From contig NZ_JANHNZ010000002.1 in NCBI RefSeq assembly GCF_024543085.1, forward strand, positions 329,422 through 393,421: a DNA stretch of 64,000 bases. The letters are read 5' to 3'. The notes below the pieces were generated by a model, which worked only from the letters and a program-made list of their open reading frames with translations, searched no databases and was not told the origin of the DNA. Both the position numbers and the translations under genes were made by a program. Shown in pieces: positions 47,395 to 55,691 of the stretch (positions are counted from its first letter, which is position 1; every line of letters begins with the position of its first letter). This DNA is from Granulicatella seriolae. GTDB taxonomy: Bacteria > Bacillota > Bacilli > Lactobacillales > Aerococcaceae.

Positions 47395-49381
47395 ACTCGC
47401 ATTAAGTAATCTAAGGCAACACCGAACACTCTATTTCCCTTTTTCTTTAGCAGTTTTTATCTCCGTTACAGTTTTCTACATCTTCCTATCCATCGCCAAA
47501 AATCCCGGCATAAAAAATGCTCCATACGGCGGAAGCAGTATGCAAGCTGCTTTAGGTTTTGGTGTTACGATTGTAGGTATAACCGTTCTCTTTATTATGG
47601 CTTATGCCAATGCCTACGTACGTAAAAACCGAACCAAGGAGTTAGGACTTTACACCATTCTAGGTTTAGAAAAACGACATCTGCATCTCCTTTCTGCACT
47701 TGAAATCTTTTATTTTGCTTTAGTTACTATTTTTCTCGGCTTATTCTTTGGGCTCATCTTTGAACGCTTAGCCTTTGCCATCTTGGTAAGAGCTATGGAC
47801 TACGCCTTGCCTTTGACTTATATGTTTCAATGGTCCAATGTTACTGAAACTTTGCTCTATTTTCCGCTCATCTTTCTGATACTCTTTCTCTACAACGCTG
47901 TACGACTACAGTTTGGCAAGCCACTTGACCTATTAAAGAACCCTAAAAAAGGTGAGAAACAAGGCAGATTCTTAACGATTCGTGCACTGATTGGCCTAGC
48001 CCTCATACTAGTTGGCTACTACCTATCCATCACATCCACTGGCATCCGACAAGCCATTCCAACATTTTTCCTAGCTGTCTTGCTGGTCATCCTTGGAACC
48101 TTTATCACCTTTGATGCAGGTATCATTCGTTTCCTACAGTTCTTAAAGCAGCGTCCTAACTATTATTACAAGCCGCAAAACTTTATTTCTATTTCTAATT
48201 TAATCTTCCGTATGAGAAAGAACGCTGCTGGTCTGGCATCTATCTGTGTTCTATCAACCATGGTTTTAGTCACCTTAACCACTTCCATCTCACTACAGAC
48301 GGGTACAAACGTTAATAGTAACGAACAATATCCCTATGATTTTACTTTCAAAGCGGCATACTCAGATGGAGAAAATCAGCGTGACATTCTGAATAGATTA
48401 TATGAATCTAAACCAGTAATTGATAAGGTTCTTAAAACAAGTAAGGACCCTGTTACGGAAAAACTTCAATACAGCTTCATACGAGCTGCTGGAGAATTGG
48501 AACAAGAGAATTCGTTTCAATTTACTGAACCTACTACCGAAGAAACGTTTGGTTTAATCATCCTTGTTGATATTGAAGATTATAATCATATAACAGGCCA
48601 AGAACTTACACTTGATAAGGGGAAAGTAATCTTATTTTCTATCGACACCAATAAAAATAAACCATTTACTAATTTTCAATTGGGAGACAAGGAATTTCCA
48701 ATCCAAGAGATGGTTGATGGGAATACTTTCCTAAACCGTGTACCTGTACTACAAGAAGCTGCCTATGCTGAGCATCAAGTAACCTTGGTAGTCCCTAGCC
48801 TAAATGATATCTATCCTGATCTGAAAACAACTTTAAAGACTGCAACATTCTTTACCGCTTGGAATACGGAACATTCCTCAGATAAGACGGTTCAAAGAGA
48901 GCAAGCTCGTCTATATTTTGACCAATTAAATGAGGATGGCTGGGGTTTTAATATGGACTACAAAGTAGCTTATGAAACTAAAACATTCTACTTATACGGC
49001 ACCCTTTTCTTTGTTGGCCTCTTCCTTTCACTGCTGTTCTTCACCGGAACCGTCCTCGTCATCTACTACAAACAGATTTCAGAAGGCTGGGAAGACCGTC
49101 AACGGTTCGATATTCTGCAAAAAGTTGGGCTAGACAGCAAGATGGTAAAACAAACCATTAATCGACAAGTTCTAACTGTTTTCTTTCTGCCGATTATCCT
49201 AGCACTGGCCCATGTCGCTGCTGCTTACCCAATAACTACACGAATTTTAGAGCAGCTAGGCGTTACTGATGATAGCCTAATCTTGAAATCTAACCTCTTG
49301 GTTGTTGCGGTTTTCATCCTCGCATATTTTGTCGTCTACCGCATTACATCACGTAGCTACTTGCGAATTGTTAAGCGGTGA
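47375..49381 (+). CDS. ABC transporter permease, BceB-like (FtsX family)
   Basis: A 668-residue permease with about ten membrane segments: an N-terminal segment after [20 protein letters not shown], an FtsX block (about 55-245), a large extracellular loop (about 310-540, the peptide-binding region in Bce systems), and a C-terminal FtsX block ending RITSRSYLRIVKR. The loop region is the least conserved part and will set specificity. No terminator is obvious after the gene. Confidence 0.92.
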   Translation: MIKLINKLALSNLRQHRTLYFPFSLAVFISVTVFYIFLSIAKNPGIKNAPYGGSSMQAALGFGVTIVGITVLFIMAYANAYVRKNRTKELGLYTILGLEKRHLHLLSALEIFYFALVTIFLGLFFGLIFERLAFAILVRAMDYALPLTYMFQWSNVTETLLYFPLIFLILFLYNAVRLQFGKPLDLLKNPKKGEKQGRFLTIRALIGLALILVGYYLSITSTGIRQAIPTFFLAVLLVILGTFITFDAGIIRFLQFLKQRPNYYYKPQNFISISNLIFRMRKNAAGLASICVLSTMVLVTLTTSISLQTGTNVNSNEQYPYDFTFKAAYSDGENQRDILNRLYESKPVIDKVLKTSKDPVTEKLQYSFIRAAGELEQENSFQFTEPTTEETFGLIILVDIEDYNHITGQELTLDKGKVILFSIDTNKNKPFTNFQLGDKEFPIQEMVDGNTFLNRVPVLQEAAYAEHQVTLVVPSLNDIYPDLKTTLKTATFFTAWNTEHSSDKTVQREQARLYFDQLNEDGWGFNMDYKVAYETKTFYLYGTLFFVGLFLSLLFFTGTVLVIYYKQISEGWEDRQRFDILQKVGLDSKMVKQTINRQVLTVFFLPIILALAHVAAAYPITTRILEQLGVTDDSLILKSNLLVVAVFILAYFVVYRITSRSYLRIVKR

Positions 49382-49559
49382 TGTGTTAGAGCTCTATAAT
49401 TTGACATCTTACTGAATCGCTATTAGTCAAAGAAACCTTTAACTCAAAATGAGCCGAGCAATAAGTCCATAATGATTACTATTTATTTTTAAATCACAAA
49501 ATAGCAGCAAGAACTTTTCACCCAGCCCTTTTCCTACAAAAAGAATCGAGATAATGGAT

Positions 49560-49970
49560 TATGAGAAAAGTACTTGAAAACAGAGCTCTAACGAGGAATA
49601 AAAGCACTTTATTCCTCGTTAGAGCTCTAAAAATACTTACTTTTCTCATAATCACACTCAAAACAGACTGTATACTGCTGAAAACAGCCAATTTACTAAC
49701 GAATGATGAGAAAACTACTCAAAATCAAGCATCTAACGAGGAATAAACGACTTTTATTCCTCGTTAGAGAGCTAAAAATACTTACTTTTCTCATAAACGC
49801 ACTCAAAATAGACTGTATACTGCTGAAAACAGCTAATTCACTAACGAATAATGAGAAAACTACCCAAAATCAAGCGTCTAACGAGGAACAAATCACTTTT
49901 ATTCCTCGTTAGAGAGTCAAAAACAGCTCCTTTTCTCATAATCACCTTGCAAAGAGCTTATACTTTACCG
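49560..49970. repeat. 145-bp tandem array, about 2.8 units, each with an S-type hairpin
   Basis: Units start near 49560, 49705 and 49850 with ATGAGAAAA. Each holds a hairpin of CTAACGAGGAA(T/C)AAA, a 5-base loop and TTTATTCCTCGTTAG, at 49582-49628, 49732-49768 and 49877-49913. Loop positions are exactly 145 bases apart. The first hairpin has 21-bp arms. The third unit degenerates towards its end. Confidence 0.85.
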
Positions 49971-50011
49971 AAAGGAGTCAAGTCAGAGCAAAAAGTCCCT
50001 AGTATGACAAC

Positions 50012-50090
50012 ACAAAAATTCCCGAAACATCTATCAAAAATAGTGGTGCCACCATTTTGGCGTCTGATACATGTTTCGGGAACTCTTTTA
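50012..50090 (-). repeat. R8: shortened R element
   Basis: TTCCCGAAACATCTATCA (50020-50037) pairs with TGATACATGTTTCGGGAA (50066 onward; one mismatch). The small interior GTGGTGCCACCATTTT resembles the start of the R core. The right edge is AACTCTTTT. It lies between convergent genes. Confidence 0.7.
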
Positions 50091-50201
50091 TGATTTAGAA
50101 AGCTTTATATTTTATGACAGACTTTATGCCGGCTTTTAAGCAAGTGTAAATGTCGGCAAATTCAATGATATGATTTATGCTAGCTTATCTTGCTTTTAAT
50201 G

Positions 50202-51131
50202 TCATCTTTTCCTCCCAACATTCCTATTGTTTATTTTTTTCATAATCCACTGTATCAAAATAATCATAAATCCCATTAAGATTACAATTAAAATATATCC
50301 AAACATCTTTCTTATTGTTTTAGATAATACATATTTCGTATCTAATAGCACCATACCTACTATTATAGCCAATCCCATTACTACATATATATACTTCTTT
50401 TTGAATATTGAGCTCAAGCTTCCGTTGAAGGTTAGAGACTTCAGCTCTTTATACTCTTCCCAATAATCTTTGTTTACAGTTTTCAAATATGTTAAATAGC
50501 CAATTTCTATAAGCAATCTTGGAAAGGCTAATACAACAACTAAGGCATAAAAAAGTGCATAAGTAAGTATCATTCTTTTTAAAAATAATCCTATAATACT
50601 AAGTACTCCAAAAATAATCCAAATTGAACTAGAATTAAATATTGTAGAAAAAGCTAAATAACTAGCTACATTTCTTTGTTCCGAAAAGCCATTTTTTATA
50701 TTTTTTCTAATCCAAAAAACGTTATAGCAAGTTGCCAGCAGAGCTACGGCTCCAATTATAACTAGAAATATTGTTGAATAGGTTGCATTAAAATAAGTTT
50801 TGTATGACCTATATCCAATCGCTTTAGTATTACTTATCCAGAATAGAAATGCTAGAAAAATAACTAATTCTATGAATAAAGTAAGAAATAATAAGATAGA
50901 ATTAGCTACCTGATGCTTATAGACTCTTCTTTGTGGGACAAGAAAAAAATAGATATTCAATACAATAGCGTAAATCACATAAAATTTTAGCATTCCATAT
51001 AAGATTGTACTTGCTGTATTATTGTACCAAGAATGGATGTCCCTTCCTGAGATCAATCCAATAATGGAGAAGAAAAACAAAACAATTAATTGAAATCGTA
51101 ACATCCCCACCGATCCTATATCATTCATCAA
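50202..51131 (-). pseudogene. Multi-pass membrane protein of unknown function, probably 5'-damaged
   Basis: 309 codons from a TTG/ATG pair at 51131, with about eight membrane segments and a basic end (KKINNRNVGRKR). No family is recognised. No ribosome site precedes the start, and the frame stays open upstream to about 51209 with protein-like sequence (DKALKGGPLIKNKNSPEAL). A second open stretch in another frame (51205-51345) meets it at a GGGG run. One base change would join them, which suggests a frameshifted gene. It could still be expressed from an internal start. Confidence 0.6.
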
Positions 51132-51204
51132 AGAAATAAAGTATTTTTTGTTTAATGCTTCTGGGCTGTTTTTATTTTTTATAAGAGGTCCCCCTTTTAA
51201 AGCT

Positions 51205-51345
51205 TTATCCCCGTGCTGTCTTTATCTCACTTAACTCAAATTTATCATTTGGAATTCTAGAATAGTCATAGCCTTTCCTGAACCAATCCAAGATTTGTTG
51301 TAGAATTAGTATATCAAAAATAGCTACATCATGTTTAAAAAATAT
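51205..51345 (-). pseudogene. N-terminal remnant of the 50202 membrane-protein gene
   Basis: An open stretch of 46 codons ending at TAA (51205-51207) encodes FKHDVAIFDILILQQ and ILDWFRKGYDYSRIPNDKFE, protein-like and without low complexity. It has no good start codon of its own. Removing one G from GCACGGGGATAAAGC would continue it into the frame of the gene at 50202. Confidence 0.5.
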
Positions 51346-51401
51346 TTAGAATAAGCAAGAATTCAGCGTGACTCTTTTATTATTTTACCCTGCAAATCTA
51401 A

Positions 51402-51431
51402 AAATCGGTAGAGAAGATTCTCCACCGATTT
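51402..51431 (-). terminator. Hairpin terminator downstream of the smaller Cna_B gene
   Basis: AAATCGGTGGAGAA and TTCTCTACCGATTT (minus strand, one wobble) with a 2-base loop and TTTTTAG after it. Confidence 0.75.
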
Positions 51432-51489
51432 CTGACGATAATTTTATTCATTTTGACTCTATCAACACTATTTGACGAACAGCCAAAAT

Positions 51490-51526
51490 CCTCAGATTCC
51501 TATAAAAACTTCATAGGAATCTGAGG
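51490..51526 (-). terminator. Terminator of the smaller Cna_B gene
   Basis: A perfect 14-bp stem CCTCAGATTCCTAT/ATAGGAATCTGAGG with a 9-base loop, seven bases after the stop; T-rich sequence follows on the minus strand (GATTTTGGC). Confidence 0.9.
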
Positions 51527-51532
51527 ACCTTT

Positions 51533-54500
51533 TTAACTAGCTTTTTTCTTTATTACTCTTTTTTTAGTGGGCAACACCAATCCAACTCCTAGTAGGACAA
51601 ATGCTAGAGCAGCTATTTGTAGCTCTGTGTTATTATTTGTTCCTGTTTTAGGGAGTTGTTTTTTTGTTGTTGGTGTCGGTTTGACTTTTTCTGGTTTTGG
51701 TGGGTTTGGTTTTTCTGGTTTATCTGGTATTGTGCTATCTTCTTTAAGAATATTGGTAATAGTAAATCCATATACTTTGCTCTCATACCCACTTACAGCA
51801 AGCTCCCTAATTTGGTAAACAATTTCTTTACCGTCTTTGAATTTAGGTAGATTAGTGAAGATAAATTCCCAACCAGAAGTTGCTTCAACTGTTTGTTGAG
51901 ATATCTTTTCCCCATCAGCCAGTAATTCAACTACAATAAATTCTGGACGTTTACCAGCTTTGTTGTCAGCGTCAACCCATATCTTATACCCAGAAACGTG
52001 TGTGATTTCTGGATTGTAGCTGTTGATAATGGTTGTACCTTGTATTTCTGTTGTGTAGTTTTCTACAACTTCTTCTGTTACAGTGTAGGATATTTCTTTG
52101 CCATCTTTGTATTTTGGTAAGTTGGTAAAGCTAAATTTCCACTCTGTATCGGCCGACACTGTCTGGTCTGTTACTTTTGTACCATCTGCCAAGAGGTTCA
52201 CCATGATAGTTGCCGGACGTTTGCCGTCTTGGTTATTACTGTCGTTCCAGACTTTTTCACCAGTTAGATCGGTCGTTTCTGGTGTGTATGAGTTAGTAAT
52301 TGTCGTTCCTTTAATTTCTGTTGTGTAGTTTTCTACAACTTCTTCCGTTACAGTGTAGGATATTTCTTTGCCATCTTTGTATTTTGGTAAGTTGGTGAAA
52401 TTAAATTTCCACTCTGTATCGGCTGACACTATTTGGTCTGTTACTTTTGTACCATCTGCCAAGAGGTTCACCATGATAGTTGCCGGACGTTTGCCGTCTT
52501 GGTTATTGGCGTCATTCCAGATTTTTTCACCCGATATCTTTATCGTTTCTGAGATACGAGAGTTAGTTATGATATTCCCTTCAACATTTGTTAAGTACCC
52601 TTCCACTGCTTCCTCTGAAATGGTGTAAATAATTTCTTTGCCTTCTTTATATTTAGGTAAGTTAGCAAAAGTAAATTTCCAATTATTATCAGCTTCCACA
52701 TCTTGAGCAGATACTTTCTGGCCATCTGCGTGTAAGCTCACTCTAATGGTGCTTGGTCGTTTTCCATCTTGGTTATCAGCATCATCCCAAATTTTTTGGC
52801 CTGAAATGCTGGTTATTTCTGGAATATACGAGTTATTAATTGTCGTTCCCTGTATTTCGCTTGTATAATTTTCCACCGCTTCTTCAGAAATAGTGTAAAC
52901 AATTTCTTTGCCTTCCTTAAATTTCGGTAAGTTAGCAAAAGTAAACTTCCATTCACTATCCGCTTTGACGGTTTGATTAGCTACTTTTTGCCCATTTGCC
53001 AAAAGATTAACTACAATTGCCTCTGGTCGTTTTCCATCTTGGTTATTGTTATCGCTCCATGTTTTCAAACCTTGAATTTCTGTTGTTTCTGGAGTGTAAC
53101 TATTTGTCAACAAGATATTGCCCTTATCTGAGTTGTCTACAGTACTTGTGTAGTCTTTAACACTAACTTCTTCAATAGTGTAAACAATATCTTGTCCAGC
53201 AGTTTTTTGATCTAGGTCATTCCAAGTCGTCGTCCAATTATTATTGGCGTTCAGTTCTACTAGATCTCCTTGTTTTTGCCCATTTGCTAGTAGTTGTACT
53301 TGAATACTATCTGGGCGTTTTCCATCTTGATTGTTGGCATCTACCCATTTTTTCGTCACAGATACACTAGTTTTACTCGGGGTATAGCTATTAGTAATGT
53401 CAAAGCCTTTAATATCAGTATTATAGTCAGCCACTTGATTCTCAGTAACCGTATAGATAATCTCTTTACCATCCTTGAATTTCGGTAAATTGGTAAACTC
53501 GTATTCCCAATTTTCAGCTAAAGTGACTACTTTGCTGTCAATTTGAGAACCATCTGCTAACAAATTCACCGTAATAGCATTCGGACGCTTACCATCTTGA
53601 TTATTATTATCCTTCCATATTTTTGATCCTTTGACATCTGTTTTTTGTGGTACTGTTTTTTTGTTAACCACTTCTTTAAAAGCTTCTTTAATGCTACCAA
53701 AATCAGATGGCGAGATTTTAATATCTTCAGGTAGTAAATCATATCCTTCAGGTGCCTTCGTTTCTTTTAACGTATAATCGTCTTTTAAAAGATTTCCAAT
53801 AGATGCATTACCAGAAGGATCCGTTACTATAGTACCAAATGATTGTTGATTTCTATCACGAATAACTTCAAATTCAGCACCCACTAAGTTATCGCCGTCT
53901 TCATTTACCTTATGAATTCTAATAGTAAATACTGCACCTTCCCCAGCACCTCCACCTTGATGATAAGGAACGTTAGTAATGAATTCATTGATGACTTGGT
54001 AATCTGACAACATCTTAGCACCATTTCTTATTATTTCACCATCAACTGCATGGTATTCTAATTCAACTAAATATTTAATATTAAATCCGTCTGAAGCTTT
54101 AATATCCCCTAAATTAACAGAAAACCCTTTATTTCCAGCTTCCATTTGGATAGTGTAGTTATTTGTAACATTTTGTTCATTCTCTAGAAGCCAGTTGTTA
54201 TCTTTAAATACCCAATCTCCTTTTCCTATTTCTATACTCCCCTCAACAATCTTTGCGCCTTGATTAGCTAGGGAATCTTGGATAACTACATTATTAAAAT
54301 CATTCTTGGAACGATTCACCTCAACGCGGAAGTTTATGACTTGATCACTACCACCTTCAAACCAACCACTCTTATCAAGCGTTCTTCCCGGAGCAACATA
54401 AACTCCATAATCAATTTCTCCGGCATGAAAGGTAGTCTCTTTATCAATTTGAATGGCTACCGGAATAATCTGGCTCTCTTTTACAACTGCGTAATCCACT

Positions 54501-55363
54501 TGAGCATAAAAGTAAAAACTACCTTTGACATCAGAATGATTTTCAACATAGTCTGTATACGTTAATACTATAGTTTTATTATCAGGGTTAATAACAGCAT
54601 GTGCTACAATTTGTCCATTTGTATCCTTTAAAGCAAAATTTTCTGTTGAAGCAAATTTTAATTGTTCGGGTAAGGTAATAGTAGTTATATCACCAGATGA
54701 AACTGTATTATTTGGTAAATCGAAATTCCCATTAATCCTAAAATTTGTCCACTGTGTCACTTGTTCATTTAATGGGTTTCCTTTATCATCTGTGATACTA
54801 AAAGAGGTGATAACATTATTTTGAGAACTTTGTCGTCTATTACTTGGTGCTCTTGGTTGAATTTCAGTTAATTGGACAGTTTCTTTGGTTATTGGATCTT
54901 TTGTTGCAGAATTTACCTGTTCGTCATCTTTAACAATTGTTTTGTTTTCAGATTGTTGAACTTGTTCTCCATTTTTATTATCTTCCACTACTTTTGGAGT
55001 TTCTTGAATTATTGGTTCTGTTGCTGATGAATTTGATTGTTGATTACTTTGGGCTGTTGTAGACTTTTCAACTAGCGGTTCTTTCTCATCAACTTTATTG
55101 CTTTCAATCGCTGAAATCACTGGTACTACTTCAGCTGGAAGTTCAATGTTCTCGTCGGCCTCACTTTTTAAAACGGTTTCATCTTGCTGGTTGCCTTGTC
55201 CCTCTTCTTTTCCATTTGTAGCTTGCACTTGTTTTTGGACATCTGTTGTCTGTATGGCTCCATCTGGTTGGGTTGTCGTTTTGGCATAAATACTAATGGG
55301 TTCTACAATTAAACTACTTAAAATCACCATCAGACTAAACCACATACTTAGTTTCTTCTTCAT
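51533..55363 (-). CDS. LPXTG-anchored Cna_B-repeat adhesin (1276 aa)
   Basis: Cell-wall-anchored surface protein. Signal peptide residues 1-27 (KKK start, hydrophobic core, SIYAK); a polar Gln/Glu/Ser-rich stretch (28-185); a beta-rich binding region of collagen-adhesin type (about 185-490); a SpaA-type domain (about 490-570, IHKVNEDGDNLVGAEFEV to ETKAPEGYDLL); then seven Cna_B domains of about 90 residues from about 574, each with W-D-NNQDGKRP and ending ITNSYTPE. The sortase motif LPKTG (1237-1241), a hydrophobic segment and a KKKAS tail close the protein. Cna_B domains usually carry internal Lys-Asn isopeptide bonds. AAGGGAG precedes the start. Confidence 0.93.
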   Translation of the reverse strand: MKKKLSMWFSLMVILSSLIVEPISIYAKTTTQPDGAIQTTDVQKQVQATNGKEEGQGNQQDETVLKSEADENIELPAEVVPVISAIESNKVDEKEPLVEKSTTAQSNQQSNSSATEPIIQETPKVVEDNKNGEQVQQSENKTIVKDDEQVNSATKDPITKETVQLTEIQPRAPSNRRQSSQNNVITSFSITDDKGNPLNEQVTQWTNFRINGNFDLPNNTVSSGDITTITLPEQLKFASTENFALKDTNGQIVAHAVINPDNKTIVLTYTDYVENHSDVKGSFYFYAQVDYAVVKESQIIPVAIQIDKETTFHAGEIDYGVYVAPGRTLDKSGWFEGGSDQVINFRVEVNRSKNDFNNVVIQDSLANQGAKIVEGSIEIGKGDWVFKDNNWLLENEQNVTNNYTIQMEAGNKGFSVNLGDIKASDGFNIKYLVELEYHAVDGEIIRNGAKMLSDYQVINEFITNVPYHQGGGAGEGAVFTIRIHKVNEDGDNLVGAEFEVIRDRNQQSFGTIVTDPSGNASIGNLLKDDYTLKETKAPEGYDLLPEDIKISPSDFGSIKEAFKEVVNKKTVPQKTDVKGSKIWKDNNNQDGKRPNAITVNLLADGSQIDSKVVTLAENWEYEFTNLPKFKDGKEIIYTVTENQVADYNTDIKGFDITNSYTPSKTSVSVTKKWVDANNQDGKRPDSIQVQLLANGQKQGDLVELNANNNWTTTWNDLDQKTAGQDIVYTIEEVSVKDYTSTVDNSDKGNILLTNSYTPETTEIQGLKTWSDNNNQDGKRPEAIVVNLLANGQKVANQTVKADSEWKFTFANLPKFKEGKEIVYTISEEAVENYTSEIQGTTINNSYIPEITSISGQKIWDDADNQDGKRPSTIRVSLHADGQKVSAQDVEADNNWKFTFANLPKYKEGKEIIYTISEEAVEGYLTNVEGNIITNSRISETIKISGEKIWNDANNQDGKRPATIMVNLLADGTKVTDQIVSADTEWKFNFTNLPKYKDGKEISYTVTEEVVENYTTEIKGTTITNSYTPETTDLTGEKVWNDSNNQDGKRPATIMVNLLADGTKVTDQTVSADTEWKFSFTNLPKYKDGKEISYTVTEEVVENYTTEIQGTTIINSYNPEITHVSGYKIWVDADNKAGKRPEFIVVELLADGEKISQQTVEATSGWEFIFTNLPKFKDGKEIVYQIRELAVSGYESKVYGFTITNILKEDSTIPDKPEKPNPPKPEKVKPTPTTKKQLPKTGTNNNTELQIAALAFVLLGVGLVLPTKKRVIKKKAS
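51730..53650 (-). repeat. Seven in-frame repeats of about 270 bp (Cna_B) in the smaller adhesin gene
   Basis: Each unit encodes NNQDGKRP or a variant, LLADG and ITNSY. Units five and six are nearly identical in DNA, indicating recent duplication or conversion. The second unit is the most divergent (KKWVDANNQDGKRPDSIQV). Confidence 0.9.
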
Positions 55364-55449
55364 TTCACACGCTCCCTTCTCAAATTCTTCCCTTTTATTT
55401 CTTCATATATATACATCGTATCACAAACAATGTAAGCGGAACAACAAGT

Positions 55450-55476
55450 GTGACAACATGTCACTTAAAATGTCAC
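55450..55476. promoter_or_regulatory. TGTCAC half-sites upstream of the smaller adhesin gene
   Basis: GTGACA-ACA-TGTCAC (55450-55464) is a perfect inverted repeat, and a third TGTCAC starts 12 bases after the second (55471-55476). It lies about 90-110 bases before the start codon. The regulator is unknown. Confidence 0.5.
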
Positions 55477-55625
55477 ATTTTGAGAAACTAAATTTTACAT
55501 ACGTCATTCTCTATATTTTTCCCAATACTATATCCAGTACTTTTTATATAGAAAATTGGTGGGGCTGGTATGGATTTAGCCGAGCTTTTAATATCGTAAT
55601 TTTAGATGTTCCATCCAAAAATTAA

Positions 55626-55665
55626 AAACCCACTAAAGATAGAGTTTTCTACCTTTAGTGGGTTT
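55626..55665 (-). terminator. Terminator of the giant adhesin gene
   Basis: AAACCCACTAAAG (55626-55638) and CTTTAGTGGGTTT (55653-55665) are perfectly complementary. The loop contains a further TAGA/TCTA stem. On the minus strand TTTTTAATT follows. Confidence 0.88.
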
Positions 55666-55691
55666 CTTGAAATTCAAAATGCGGATTCATT

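Larger units (their letters stand above)
49382..50201. other. Repeat-rich intergenic region
   Basis: No supported gene. It contains a variant GAACTTTTCACCCAGCC motif (49511-49527), a 145-bp tandem array with S-type hairpins (about 49560-49970), and the shortened R8 element (50012-50090). Three open frames of 60-80 codons in the array follow the repeat period and lack ribosome sites. Confidence 0.75.
55364..55691. other. Intergenic region between the two adhesin genes
   Basis: No gene. It contains the promoter region of the smaller adhesin gene, GTGACA/TGTCAC half-sites at 55450-55476, and the terminator of the larger gene at 55626-55665. Confidence 0.65.

Noticed and set aside
49561..50093. 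Three open frames of 61-80 codons in the 145-bp array
   Set aside because: They follow the repeat period, span the hairpins, lack ribosome binding sites and resemble no protein.
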